A DNA stretch of 64,000 bases from Streptacidiphilus sp. 4-A2 (GTDB taxonomy: Bacteria > Actinomycetota > Actinomycetes > Streptomycetales > Streptomycetaceae): the NCBI GenBank assembly GCA_014284505.1, contig JAAFYY010000001.1:8419845-8483844 (forward strand), read 5' to 3'. This document shows, in pieces, positions 16,944 through 26,795 of this stretch. The notes beneath the pieces were generated by a model that ran no database searches, was not told the origin of the DNA, and worked only from the letters and a program-made list of their open reading frames with translations. The position numbers were made by a program, and so were the translations under genes. Each line of letters opens with the position of its first letter. The first letter of the stretch is position 1.

Positions 16944-17426
16944 ATGTCGCAGCTCAGCACGCCCGCCGAAGTCCCCAGCCTGGACCCCTCCGAGCCGGGC
17001 CCGGCGGGCTGCGCGGGCTGCGGCCCCTCGCGCCGCTCGGTGCTGCGCGGCGCGGCCGCCGCCGGGGTGGCCGGGGCGGCGACGGTCGGGCTCGCGGCCT
17101 GCTCCTCCGGCTCCTCCGCCGCCACCAGCAGCGGACCGGTGACCCTGGGCGAGGCCACCGGGGTCCCGGTCGGCGGCGGCACGCTCTACCGCTCGCAGCA
17201 GATCGTGGTGACCCAGCCGACGGCAGGTGCCTACAAGGCGTTCAGCGCGGTCTGCACCCACGCGGGCTGCATTGTGGACGGGGTCTCCAACGGGGTGATC
17301 CAGTGCCCGTGCCACGGCAGCCAGTTCAACATCGCCACCGGCGCCGTGGTCACCGGCCCGGCGACCTCCGCGCTGCCCGCCAAGACGGTCACGGTCACCG
17401 GTGGCAAGCTGGTGGTCTCGGACTGA
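16944..17426 (+). CDS. Rieske [2Fe-2S] domain lipoprotein with Tat signal
   Basis: The 160-residue protein has a twin-arginine motif (RRSVLRG, about residue 31), a hydrophobic stretch and a lipobox LAAC, so it should be Tat-exported as a folded, cofactor-bearing lipoprotein. The Rieske motifs CTHAGC and CPCHGSQFN provide two Cys and two His. It lacks the transmembrane build of QcrA and is probably a free-standing periplasmic-face electron carrier. ATG 16944 was chosen over an upstream in-frame start because it places the signal normally. Confidence 0.88.
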   Translation: MSQLSTPAEVPSLDPSEPGPAGCAGCGPSRRSVLRGAAAAGVAGAATVGLAACSSGSSAATSSGPVTLGEATGVPVGGGTLYRSQQIVVTQPTAGAYKAFSAVCTHAGCIVDGVSNGVIQCPCHGSQFNIATGAVVTGPATSALPAKTVTVTGGKLVVSD

Positions 17427-17466
17427 GCTGCCGCTGCGGGCGGGCGCCCTGTGGCACCATGCGGTC

Positions 17467-18531
17467 ATGTCCTCCGCAGTGGCCGTGTTCACTCGCCTCC
17501 CGATCTGGCAGGCCCCGATGGCCGGTGGCGCCTCCTGCCCCGCCCTCGCCGCCGCCGTGTCCGAAGCCGGCGGTCTCGGCTTCCTCGCCGCCGGGTACCG
17601 GACGGCCTCCGCCATGCACCAGGAGATCGCCGAACTGCGGCGGCGAGGCACGCAGTTGTTCGGTGTGAACCTGTTCATGCCGCAGCCGCGGGCCGCCGAT
17701 CCGGCCGCGGTCGAGGCATACCGCAGCCGACTCGCCGACGAGGCGGTCCGCTACGGTACCCCGCTCGGTGATCCGGACCGCGGCACCGACGACGAGTACG
17801 ACGCGAAGGTGGCCCTGCTGCTGGAGGATCCGGTACCGCTGGTGTCCTTCACCTTCGGCTGCCCCACCGCCGGGATCCTGGAGGCCTTCGCCCGCGCGGG
17901 CACGGTCACCGTGGTCACGGTGACCAGCGCGGCCGAGGCGGTCGCGGCCCGGCGGGCCGGGGCCGACGCGCTGTGCGTCCAGGGGCTGGAGGCCGGCGGC
18001 CACCAGGGCACCCACCGCGACGATCCGCGCGAGGACGGCCGGGCGCTGCCGCTGGCGGCGCTGCTCGGCGAGGTCCGTGCGGCGGTGCCGCTGCCGCTGG
18101 TGGCGGCCGGCGGGCTGATGGACGGCGCGGGGATCGCGGCGGTGCGCGCCGCCGGAGCGGTGGCCGGGCAGCTCGGGACCGCCTTCCTGGCCTGCCCGGA
18201 GTCGGGGGCGAATCCGCTGCACAAGCAGTCGCTGACCGACCCCGCGTTCGAGCGGACGGTGCTCACCCGGGCGTTCTCCGGGCGCCGGGCCCGGGGCTGG
18301 CGAACCGCTTCATCCGGGAGCACGAGGCCTTCGCTCCCTCGGCCTATCCACAGGTCCACTACCTCACCTCCGGGCTGCGCCAGGCCGCCGCCCGGGCCGG
18401 GGACCCGCAGGGCATGGCCATGTGGGCGGGCGAGGGCCACCGCCGGGTCCGCCCGATCCGGCCGGGCGCTGCTGGAGCTGCTGTCCGCCGAACTCGACGC
18501 GACCGAAGCGGGCCGCACGCCCCCCGGCTGA
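17467..18531 (+). CDS. Nitronate monooxygenase (2-nitropropane dioxygenase-like, two indels)
   Basis: This is a TIM-barrel flavoprotein with RLPIWQAPMAGGASCPALAA at the start, GVNLFMP, VSFTFGCPT, GLEAGGHQGT and LVAAGGLMDG as FMN-binding loops, all characteristic of nitronate monooxygenases that oxidise propionate-3-nitronate or related nitronates. Near 18295 one G is missing (gggg run), moving LANRFIREHEAFAPSAYPQV into another frame, and a second change near 18465 restores the frame for LLELLSAELDATEAG. Restored length is about 355 residues, normal for the family. ATG 17467 was chosen by homology. Confidence 0.85.
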   Translation: MSSAVAVFTRLPIWQAPMAGGASCPALAAAVSEAGGLGFLAAGYRTASAMHQEIAELRRRGTQLFGVNLFMPQPRAADPAAVEAYRSRLADEAVRYGTPLGDPDRGTDDEYDAKVALLLEDPVPLVSFTFGCPTAGILEAFARAGTVTVVTVTSAAEAVAARRAGADALCVQGLEAGGHQGTHRDDPREDGRALPLAALLGEVRAAVPLPLVAAGGLMDGAGIAAVRAAGAVAGQLGTAFLACPESGANPLHKQSLTDPAFERTVLTRAFSGRRARGWRTASSGSTRPSLPRPIHRSTTSPPGCARPPPGPGTRRAWPCGRARATAGSARSGRALLELLSAELDATEAGRTPPG

Positions 18532-18666
18532 CCCGGCCGGAGGTGCGGGCGGGCCGTGCTTTGGGTTTCGCACGGCAAATAGCAGGCCGGAATCCGGATG
18601 GGACGACTTGACGTAACTCCTGATCGATCTTTGACCGCCGTGGCCCGCGTCGTCAGTATCCCTGGT

Positions 18667-19233
18667 ATGGCTGACAGAGACACCAGTACGACCAGAACAG
18701 GTCTGGTCCGGGAGGCGGCGGTATTCCAGCTGCGAGCTGAGATCGTGCTTCCCGCCGAGCCGTCGGACATTTATCCGGTGATCAGCGACCTCGCCCGGAG
18801 CGGTGAGTGGAGCCCGGAATGCCGGGGCGGCTCCTGGGTCGACGGCCGGCCGTCCGCGCTCGGTGCGGTGTTCCGCGGCGACAACCTCCGCGGCCCCGAG
18901 GTGGTCCCCTGGGCCCCGGTCACCCGGGGCAACTGGAGTACATACGCCGAGGTGGTGGCCGCCGAGCCGGGTCGTACCTTTCGCTGGGCGATGCGCGACA
19001 GCGCCGGCGCGCGGCAGGACAGCGTCTGGGGTTTCGACATCGAGGCGGCCGGAGAGCACAGCCGACTGATCCACCACTTCCGTATGGGCGAGCCCACGGA
19101 GGGTATCCGCCGCATCACCTCGGGAATGACCGAGGAGGAACGCCGGACATTCTTCGGGGAATGGTCGCGAAAACTGGCCGATGACCTTGTCTTCACCCTC
19201 GGCCGTATCAGGGACGCCATAGGCCGGTTTTAG
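18667..19233 (+). CDS. SRPBCC/polyketide cyclase-like lipid-binding fold protein
   Basis: The 188-residue protein has the START/SRPBCC pattern: AEIVLPAEPSDIYPVISDLA, GEWSPECRGGSW, GAVFRGDN and a long C-terminal helix (WSRKLADDLVFTLGRIRDAI). These helix-grip proteins bind hydrophobic ligands. No pathway is indicated by neighbours. The frame extends further upstream; ATG 18667 was chosen because the fold begins soon after. Confidence 0.78.
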   Translation: MADRDTSTTRTGLVREAAVFQLRAEIVLPAEPSDIYPVISDLARSGEWSPECRGGSWVDGRPSALGAVFRGDNLRGPEVVPWAPVTRGNWSTYAEVVAAEPGRTFRWAMRDSAGARQDSVWGFDIEAAGEHSRLIHHFRMGEPTEGIRRITSGMTEEERRTFFGEWSRKLADDLVFTLGRIRDAIGRF

Positions 19234-19452
19234 TTGCGGGCGGAGATCCCCGGGCCCGCCACCCGGACTTCTCCACGGACGAGCAGCGCAACACCGCCGA
19301 CAGCTGCCCGCGGGAATACCCGGGGGAAGTCACCGGCGCCGTTCTGATCGTGTCCGTACTGCTCCGTGCGGTCCGGCGGGCCAGGCGGGCCGGTCGGCGC
19401 GGCCCGGCGCCGGTCGCCGCTCCATCGCCAACACCCGGGAAGGAAGCCAGGA

Positions 19453-19950
19453 ATGATGGGATATCAGCTGCACAGCTATGGGTCCGAGGGCCGCAGCGGG
19501 CTGACCGAGGCCGAGGAGCAGCTGTGGAAGGCGCAGTTGACGGTCAGTCGGCTGCTGCTGCACCAACTGGACCGTGACCTCCAGGCCCAGGGCATCTCGT
19601 TGAACAACTACATGCTGCTCTCGGCCCTCGCCCAGGCCCCGGACCAGCGGCTGCGGATGCAGGACCTGGCGGCGGTGACCTTGCAGGTGAAGAGCCGGGT
19701 CTCGCACCAGATCGGCCGGATGGAGGCCGAGGGGCTGGTGGTCCGCGAACCCCATCCGAAGGACGGGCGCGGGACCAACGCGGTGCTCACCGACTACGGC
19801 TGGGAGATGCTGCGCCGGGTCGGCCCGCACCATGTGCGGGCGGTCCGCAGCCATCTCACCGGGCTGCTCGACCCGGAGCAGCTGGCCGGCATGGCCGAGG
19901 CGCTGACGCCCATCGCCGAACGGCTGACCCATCTCGGCGGCTGGAACTGA
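19453..19950 (+). CDS. MarR-family transcriptional regulator
   Basis: The 165-residue winged-helix protein is laid out as dimerisation helices, then LRMQDLAAVTLQVKSRVSHQ as recognition region, IGRMEAEGLVVREPHPKDGR as the wing, and a C-terminal helix. Start MMGYQLHSYG at 19453 follows a weak AGGAAG. The TGACATGATGTCA palindrome at 19982-19994, between this gene and the transaldolase-like gene, is a plausible operator. Confidence 0.88.
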   Translation: MMGYQLHSYGSEGRSGLTEAEEQLWKAQLTVSRLLLHQLDRDLQAQGISLNNYMLLSALAQAPDQRLRMQDLAAVTLQVKSRVSHQIGRMEAEGLVVREPHPKDGRGTNAVLTDYGWEMLRRVGPHHVRAVRSHLTGLLDPEQLAGMAEALTPIAERLTHLGGWN

Positions 19951-19981
19951 GGTGAGCTGTGAACTGGCACAAGGCTGCAAC

Positions 19982-19994
19982 TGACATGATGTCA
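19982..19994. promoter_or_regulatory. 13-bp perfect palindrome, possible MarR operator
   Basis: TGACATGATGTCA is a perfect palindrome 32 bases past the MarR stop and about 200 bases before the transaldolase-like start. The rest of 19951-20200 contains only a short unsupported frame. Confidence 0.45.
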
Positions 19995-20200
19995 ACTCCC
20001 CTGTCCGCGGCGCCGGAGACCGGTGGTCTGTACCTTCTCCGGCACCGGACACCGCGCTGTGCTGCGGCTCGGCAGCTCTCAGTGACCGACCTGACACACC
20101 CCCCGGGCATTTACTACAGGCATGCGAACAGCGCATTATCCTCGGTTTTCACCTGGCAGCTCTCCCCTGGCTGGAATGTGGAGGAGTAGGTGAGCTCTCG

Positions 20201-21385
20201 ATGGAATTTCAGGTGAGCCCCGAGTGTGACGGGGCCCTGCACCGGTTGGTGGCCGAAGGGGTGTCGCCCTGGCTGTCCGGTGTCGGCCGGGAGACGACGG
20301 CGACCGGCCGGCTGGCCCGCCTGATCGCCGAATCCGGGATCCGCGGGGCTTGCACCGATGTCGCCGGCATGGCGCCGATAGTGGCCGGGAGCGGGTACTA
20401 CGACCAGCAGTTGGCCGATCTGGCGGCGCGCGGGCGAGTGCCGGGCAGGCCGTGACCGCGCTGCTGGCCCAGGACGCGCAGCGGGCCTGCGAGTTGCTGT
20501 CCGGTGTGTTCGAACGCAGCGGGAACCACGACGGATATGTCTCGGTCGACCTCGAACCAGCGACGCTCAGCGATGCCACCGCCACCGTCAGACATGCGCA
20601 CGAACTCAACCGCTCGGTCGACCGGCCCAACCTGCTGGTGAAAATACCGGCCTGCGGGTTCAACGCGATCCGGGCCTGCCTGGCGGAGGGCGTCGGGGTC
20701 CAGGTGACCGGCGTTTTCTCGGTCAGCACCTACCGGAAGGTGCTGGACGCGCACCTGGAGGGGCTGGAGCTGGCCCGCGGGGCCGGGATCCCGCTGGGCA
20801 CCCTCGGCTCGGTCGCCGCCCTGCCGGTGCGGCTGCTCGACCACGAGGTCGACCGGCAGCTGGACGAGCTCGCCCGGTCCGAGGGCCGGCCGTTGCGCGG
20901 CACCGTGGCCCTGGCCACCGCCCGGCTGATGTACGCCGCATACGAGGAGTACCTGGGCAGCGAGCGCTGGCGGGCGCTGCGCGTCGCCGGGGCCCAGCCG
21001 CAGCGGCCGATGTGGAGCGTCGCCGAAGCGGCGGAGGACACCGCCGGCCCGGAGCCGGAGCCCTGCTACTCCTACCTGAGCCGGCTGGTCGGCTGGGGCA
21101 CGGTCAGCGAACTGGACCAGGACGCCGTCACGGAGTTCGCCGCGCACGGCACCCGGCCGGGACACCCTCACCGGTGAGCGGGAGGCCGCGAACGAGGCCC
21201 TGGCCCGGATCGCCCAGGCCGGCATCTCCGTGGACGCGGTGTACCGACGCCTGGACGAGCGCCGGGCCGCCGCCTCCGCCGCCGCCTGGCGGGGTCTGGA
21301 GGCGGTGATCGCAGCCCGCCTCCCCCAGGCCCGGCAGCAATGGCCCAGCGGCGAGAGCGCGGCGGCGCTGGCCCAGCGGTTATAG
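20201..21385 (+). CDS. Divergent transaldolase-like protein with altered active site (two or more frameshifts)
   Basis: Reading over shifts near 20450 and 21165 gives about 395 residues aligning end to end with the canonical transaldolase at 41.4-42.6 kb. The Schiff-base lysine is kept (LLVKIPACG against TLIKIPAT), as is DRPN before it. The TTNPTIF motif with its catalytic Asn is replaced by CTDVAGM. The Glu in SIEVDP becomes Asp (SVDLEP), NVTLIFS is QVTGVFS, and FFVSRVD is LPVRLLD. It may act on another substrate or have lost transaldolase activity. AGGTGAG precedes ATG 20201. Context is MarR upstream and aminodeoxychorismate synthase convergent downstream. Confidence 0.75.
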
Positions 21386-21474
21386 GCCCGGCACCGTGGC
21401 CCCGGCCCGGCCCGGCCCGGCGGTCCCGGCCCGGCCCGGCCCGGCGCTGTGGCCCCGGCCGCGCCCGCCGGGGG

Positions 21475-23556
21475 TCAGCCGAGCAGCGGCTCCCGCTGGT
21501 GCAGCGGGAAGCGGGCGCCGGTGAGCGCCAGCACCGGGGCGGCCTTCACCGCGGTCTCGTCGACCTCCTCCTGCGGGTCGGAGAGCGCTATGACCGCACC
21601 GCCCACGCCGTACCGGAGCAGCCCCGGGGTGATCAGCGCGGTGCGGATCACCACGCTCAGGTCGGCCGCGCCGGTCAGCGAGAAGTAGCCGATCGCCCCC
21701 GAGTAGACCCCCCGCGGCCCGGCTTCGAGCCGGTCGATCAGCTGCATGGTGCGCAGCTTGGGCGCGCCGGTCATCGAGCCGGGCGGGAAGGCCGCCTGGA
21801 GGCAGCGCACCGGCGAGGAGTCCGTCCGCAGCCGCGCCCGCACCGTGCTGACCAGCTGGTGCGCACGGGCGTAGGTCTCCACCCGGAAGATCTCCTCGGC
21901 CTCGACCGAGCCCACCTCCGCGCAGCGCCCCAGGTCGTTGCGGACCAGGTCGACGATCATCAGGTTCTCCGCCCGGTCCTTCTCGCTCGCCAGCAGCTCG
22001 GCGGCCAGGGCCCGGTCCTCCTGCTCGGTGGCGCCGCGCGGCCGGGTGCCCTTGATCGGCTTGGCCTCGGCGACCCGGTCCGCGCCGATCCGCAGGAACC
22101 GCTCCGGCGAGGTGCTCAGCACGTTCAGCTCGCCGAACTGGAGCAGCGCGGCGAACGGGGCCGGGCTGGTGCGGCGCAGGAAGCGGTAGCTCTGCCAGGG
22201 GTCGAGCTCGCACTCGGCCTCGATCAGATTGGTCAGGCAGACCTCGTAGGTCTCGCCCGCGGCGATCTCCTGCTGGCAGGCGTCGATCAGGTCCAGATAC
22301 GCGCTGTGGTCGTGCCGCAGCCGCAGTTCCGGCAGCGGCTCCGGCGGCTCGGCCGGGCTGCCGGGGCGTCCGGCGGCGGCCTCCAGCTGTTGCTGCGCGG
22401 TCTCCAGCCAGGCCAGGGCGGCGCTCTCGTCGCCGTCCTCGGCCAGCGCCAGCAGGTGGGTGGTGCCGGTGGCGTGGTCGAGCACCAGGCCGTGGTCGCT
22501 GAAGATCAGCACCGCGTCCGGGTCCTGCGAGCGGTGCGCCGCGTCCGCGCCGCACTCGGCCTTGAGCTCGTAGCCGAGGTAGCCGACCCAGCCGAGGGCG
22601 AAGTCGCAGGGCAGTTCCGGGGTCTCGGCGGCGATCGCGGCCAGATCCCGGTCCAGCCAGTCCAGGAACGACCCGCGCACGGTCTCGGTGCCGCCGGCCG
22701 AGCGGACGGTGACCGTGCCGGTGGCGACGTCGGCGGTGGCGGTCCTGGCCAGCGGCCCCCGTGCGTCGCCCATCACCGAGAACCGCCCGAGCCCGGCGTC
22801 CGGGCGGCTGCTGTCCAGCCAGTAGGCGTGTTCGTCGCCCTGGAACAGCTCCTGGTAGGCGGTCTCGTCGTCCCAGCGGGTGGGCAGTGGCCGGGTCAGC
22901 ACCCGCAGGCCGCGCGGCTCGGCCGGGCGGAGCGCGGACGGGACCGCCCGCCGCGCGGCGGGACGCCGGGGGCGCAGCCCGTGCCGTTCGGTCAGCGTCC
23001 GGAAGTTGGCCAGCAGCTCCCGGCCGTGGCTGCCGCCGATCGACTCCGGGTGGAACTGGAGGCCCCACTGCGGGCGGGTGCGGTGCCGCAGGCCCATCAG
23101 GATCCCGTCCGGGGTCCAGGCGGTGGCCTCCAGCTCGTCCGGCAGCCGGTCCACGGCCAGCGAGTGGTAGCGCACCGCCTCGAACGGCGAGGGCAGCCCG
23201 GCGAACAGGCCGCGGCCGTCGTGCAGCACCGGCGAGACCCGTCCGTGGAAGGGCTCCGGCGCCCGCTGCACCCGGCCGCCGTACAGCGCCGCGATCCCCT
23301 GGTGCCCGAGGCAGACACCGAGTACCGGCAGTCCGCCCTGCTCCAGCACCTCCCTGCAGATGCCGAAGTCGGCGGGGCGCTCCGGATGGCCGGGGCCGGG
23401 GGAGAGCACCACGTTGTCGAAGTCGGCGAGGTGTCCGAGCTGCCACCGGGGGTCGTCGTTCACCACCACCTCGGGCTCCTCACCGTTCACCTCAGCCAGA
23501 TAGTGGAAGAGGTTGTAGGTGAAGGAGTCGTAGTTGTCTATCAGCAGGGTGCGCAT
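21475..23556 (-). CDS. pabAB: Aminodeoxychorismate synthase, fused PabA-PabB
   Basis: In this 693-residue fusion, residues 1-190 are a class I glutamine amidotransferase (LLIDNYDSFTYNLFHYLAE, nucleophile Cys in GVCLGHQ, QFHPES for the His/Glu). The rest is a chorismate-binding domain whose PIKGTRPRG carries the catalytic lysine typical of ADC synthases (TrpE has PIAGT). It should convert chorismate and glutamine to 4-amino-4-deoxychorismate for folate or for p-aminobenzoate-derived metabolites. The ATG at 23556 has GGAGAGACG upstream. The same strand carries the methyltransferase just upstream. The fused form and accessory context favour a specialised-metabolism role, which is not proven. Confidence 0.92.
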   Translation of the reverse strand: MRTLLIDNYDSFTYNLFHYLAEVNGEEPEVVVNDDPRWQLGHLADFDNVVLSPGPGHPERPADFGICREVLEQGGLPVLGVCLGHQGIAALYGGRVQRAPEPFHGRVSPVLHDGRGLFAGLPSPFEAVRYHSLAVDRLPDELEATAWTPDGILMGLRHRTRPQWGLQFHPESIGGSHGRELLANFRTLTERHGLRPRRPAARRAVPSALRPAEPRGLRVLTRPLPTRWDDETAYQELFQGDEHAYWLDSSRPDAGLGRFSVMGDARGPLARTATADVATGTVTVRSAGGTETVRGSFLDWLDRDLAAIAAETPELPCDFALGWVGYLGYELKAECGADAAHRSQDPDAVLIFSDHGLVLDHATGTTHLLALAEDGDESAALAWLETAQQQLEAAAGRPGSPAEPPEPLPELRLRHDHSAYLDLIDACQQEIAAGETYEVCLTNLIEAECELDPWQSYRFLRRTSPAPFAALLQFGELNVLSTSPERFLRIGADRVAEAKPIKGTRPRGATEQEDRALAAELLASEKDRAENLMIVDLVRNDLGRCAEVGSVEAEEIFRVETYARAHQLVSTVRARLRTDSSPVRCLQAAFPPGSMTGAPKLRTMQLIDRLEAGPRGVYSGAIGYFSLTGAADLSVVIRTALITPGLLRYGVGGAVIALSDPQEEVDETAVKAAPVLALTGARFPLHQREPLLG

Positions 23557-23604
23557 CGTCTCTCCAGTCTCCACTTCGCCGCCGGCTTCTGTCCCCGCCT
23601 CCCT

Positions 23605-24316
23605 TCAGGACTGCGCCGGGGTCACCTCGATCAGCATGTGCCTGACCTCCAGCGGGCCCTCGGTGAACACCTCGGCGCGCATCACCCGCAGGCTGCGGCC
23701 GGCCTCCTCGGCGATCCGCTCCAGCGCCCGCAGGTCCCCCCGGCCGCTGAAGTGCAGGATGGCCGAGCCGCCGGGGGCCAGCCAGAGCGGGGCCTCCTGC
23801 AGGAAGCGCCGGTGGGTGGCGTAGCCCGGGTCCACATAGGCCCGCTCGTGCATCGACTGGTACTGGTAACTGTCCGGTGCCAGGACGTAGTTGGAGTGCC
23901 AGAAGATGGTGTCGAACCGCTCCTCCGGGTCCAGTCCGGCGAACAGGTCGCTCACCACGCCGCGGAACCGGTCGCCGAGGCCGTGCCGGGTGGCGTTGAG
24001 CTGTGCGTTGCTGACCGCGGCGGGGTTGATGTCGGCGGCGACCACCCGCTCGCAGCCGGCCAGTGCGCTCAGTACCGCGGTGACGCCGGTGCCGCAGCCG
24101 ATCTCCAGCATGGAGCCGGTGCGCGGCGCCCGGAGCTGCTCGGACAGGCGAGCAGTTCCAGTGAGAAGCCGGTGGTGGGCGAGTACTGCGGGGCGAACAC
24201 CCCGGCAGCAGATCCCACTCACGCCCCGCCATGGTGAACACCGAGGGCTGCATCGTGCGGGCCAGGGCCTCCCGGCTTCTCTCCAGCGAACGCGTGTAGT
24301 CCTGCGCCTCCAACAT
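23605..24316 (-). CDS. Class I SAM-dependent methyltransferase (two indels)
   Basis: The start MLEAQDYTRSLERSREALAR is followed, across two frame changes near 24150-24200, by GVFAPQYSPTTGFSLELLA, then MLEIGCGTGVTAVLSALAG (SAM motif I), VAADINPAAVSNA (motif II) and FDTIFWHSNYVLAP (motif IV, resembling the NPPY region of the HemK/RlmG type). Restored length is about 235 residues. It is 48 bases upstream of pabAB on the same strand, so probably cotranscribed. The substrate is unknown. It may act on a small molecule of the same locus. Confidence 0.78.
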
Positions 24317-24670
24317 CAGTGCTCCCCCTTGGCTTGAACGACCGGACGGCCCGGTCGGCCTGGAATGAATGGTGCCTGTAGAACGACATGCTTGTAGAAC
24401 TATGTGCCTGCTGACTACTGGGGACTACTGAGTCCGGTGTGAACTGCGAGCCGCGAGGGAATGCAGACAGTGCTGTCAACTCTTTCGCAGCAGGTGTCAC
24501 CTAGGAAGGTGAGCCAGCACCACACCCTGCGGGCAGAAGTGGTGGCCAGGCCACCGCCGGGCCCCTGGATCAGCTTGCTATGCCCGCCCGACCTGGGACA
24601 ACTCCGCATTGACTCCGGGCACCGCGCTGCGTAGCTTCACCCTGGCGGGCAGTACAAGGGGGAGAGCTCT
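24317..24670. promoter_or_regulatory. Divergent promoter region with repeats
   Basis: The interval separates the methyltransferase-pabAB unit from the GAF-PucR regulator and is less GC-rich than its flanks. It contains TGTAGAAC twice 16 bases apart (24377-24384, 24393-24400), GACTACTG twice 10 bases apart (24413-24420, 24423-24430) and a TCACCT/AGGTGA inverted repeat at 24497-24512. No gene is seen. These are candidate binding sites for the adjacent PucR-type regulator. Confidence 0.5.
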
Positions 24671-26795
24671 GTGTCACACGAGGGACATGCGGACTGCTCA
24701 GCCCTTTCCGTGCTGGAACTGCTGGCCGTGGAGGCGCCGCCCGCCCGTTACGAGCTGCTGCTGGCCGAGGCCCGCAGCCGCGGCGTCAGCGGGGCGCAGC
24801 TCGCCGAGCTTGAGCGCGGCACCCGGCTGGCGCTGGACATCAGCGCCCAGCTGGAGCGGCGGCAGCAGCGCGAGGCCGGTCTCTCGGCGCTGGTGGACAC
24901 CGCCCGGGACCTCGCCGTCCCCTATGACCTGGAGAGCCTGCTGCGGGTGATCACCCGCCGCGCCCGGCTGCTGCTCGGCGTCGACATGTCGTACATCAGC
25001 TTCCGCGACGAGGACACCGGCGCCACCTATGTGCGGACCTCCGACGGACATGTCTCGACCCTCAACGTCGGCCTGATGATCCCCGACAACGCCGGGCTGG
25101 GCGGGGCCGTGCACGCCAACCCGTCCCCGTTCTGGACCCCGACTACCTCGCCGACGACCGGATCCCGCACAGCAGCGCGATCGACGAGGTGGTCCGCGCC
25201 GAGGGGCTGCGGGCGATCATGGCGGTGCCGCTGGGCCAGGGCTCGGACGCGGCCGGGGCGCTCTATGTCGCCGACCGCAGCCTGCGCCACTTCACCAGGG
25301 AGGAGATCTCCCTGATCAGCTCGCTGGGCGACCTCGCCGGGGTGGCCATCGAGCGGGCCCGGATCCTGGACCGGGCCAACTGCGCGGTCTCCCGGCTGGG
25401 GAGCGCAACACCGTGGCCGAGGCCGAGCTGCGGACCGCCGAGGAGTTCGCCCGCTTCCAGGGCTCGCTGATCGAGCTGGTGCTCAACGGCGGCGGCCCCT
25501 ACGCCCTGGCCGCCCTCGCCGCGCGCAGGCTCGGCGGCCCGCTGCGGATCCTGCTCGGCAACGGCACCGTGCTCACCACCGCCGGGGCGATGCCGGACGG
25601 CGATCCGGTCGCCGAGGCCGCCGCCGCCATGGCCGCGCACGCCGCCGACCGGCCGGTGCCGCTGGAGAACGGCCTGTGGGCGGCCCCGATCCGGGCCGGG
25701 GACGAGAACCTGGGCACCCTGCTGCTGCGGCCCGAGGAGGCCGCCGACGGGCAGGAACAGCGGCTGCTGGCGATGGTCGCCCAGGCCGTCGGGGTGCTGC
25801 TGCTGCTCCAGCCCGGCCGCAGCGCGACCGGCGCGCAGGGCCACGACGAGCTGCTCGACGACCTGCTGGCGGTTCCGCAGCTGCCGCCGCAGCAGCTGGA
25901 GCGGCGCGCCCGCCGGCTCGGCATCGACCTGTACCGGCCGCACCTGGTGGTGCTGGCCCGGCCCGAGGGCGAGACCCTGAGCAAGGTCGCCACCTGGGCC
26001 TCGCTGCACGCCCACCGCCGGAACGGGCTGAAGTGCGTCCGCAACGGGCTGGCGGTGCTGCTGCTGCCCGGCGACGACCCCAGCGTGGCCGCGCAGGCGG
26101 TCTCCGACGAACTGACGCCGCTGCTCGGCCGGCCGGTGACGGTCAGCGGCGCGGGCCCGGTCTCCGACCCGGCCTCGGTCTTCCACGGCTACCAGGAGGC
26201 GCTGCGCTGCCTGGACGCGATGACCGCGCTGGGCGCGGTGGGACGCTCCGCCTCGGCCCGCGAGCTGGGCTTCTTCGGCGTGCTGCTGTCCGAGACCCAC
26301 AATGTGGTGGACTTCATCGACACGGCCATCGGGCCGGTGCTCGACTACGACCAGCAGCGGCTGACCGAGCTCACCCGCACCCTCGCCGCGTACTTCGAGA
26401 CCGGCAGCAGCCCCACCTACGCGGCGCAGAAGCTGCATGTCCACCCGAACACGGTGGCCCGCAGGCTGGAGCGGATCAACGAGCTGCTGGGCGCCGACTG
26501 GCAGCAGCCGGAGCGGGCGCTGGAGATCCAGCTGGCGCTGCGGCTGGCGCGGATCCGCAAGCTGCTGCTGGAGCGCGGTGCCCCGACCGAGGCCCGCTTC
26601 CGGAGCTGCCGCCCCGCCCCGACCCCGGGCCGCCCTGAATTTCGGCCCCGGGTCGGGGCGGCAGCCGCCCGCCCCCGGGCGGCCCGAAGCCGCCCCTGGC
26701 CGGTGTCCCCACCGGCCCTACCGCCGCGTCCCCACCGCGCGGCGGTCGTCCTGACCCGGCCGGAAGCCGGGAGCCGGGCCGGAAGCCCGGTCTAG
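24671..26795 (+). CDS. GAF-domain PucR-family transcriptional regulator (two frameshifts)
   Basis: Restoring bases near 25130 and 25400 gives about 650-700 residues in order: an N-terminal helical region; a GAF domain from about residue 80 (RVITRRARLLLGVDMSYISF ... ALYVADRSLRHFTREEISL); a central PucR/CdaR-like domain; and a C-terminal HTH (AYFETGSSPTYAAQKLHVHP followed by NTVARRLERINELLG), the PucR hallmark. GTG 24671 has GGGGAGAG upstream. The C-terminus may really stop near 26638, since the in-frame tail after that is Pro/Arg-rich and runs through a strong hairpin. The divergent position suggests control of the pabAB unit. Confidence 0.8.
26605..26665 (+). terminator. Large hairpin near the 3' end of the PucR-type gene
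   Basis: GCTGCCGCCCC (26605-26615) and the GACCCCGGG segment pair with CCCCGGGTCGGGGCGGCAGC at 26646-26665, with one 5-base bulge. A TGA in another frame lies in the loop (26636-26638). This supports an earlier true stop for the regulator. Confidence 0.55.

Noticed and set aside
19959..20189. A 76-codon frame between MarR and the transaldolase-like gene
   Set aside because: Irregular composition, poor ribosome-site spacing and it overlies the likely operator and promoter.
24671..26795. Two separate genes (a GAF protein and a PucR protein)
   Set aside because: The GAF domain ends and the PucR part begins within 100 bases with continuous protein-like sequence across frames; single GAF-PucR proteins are a known architecture.
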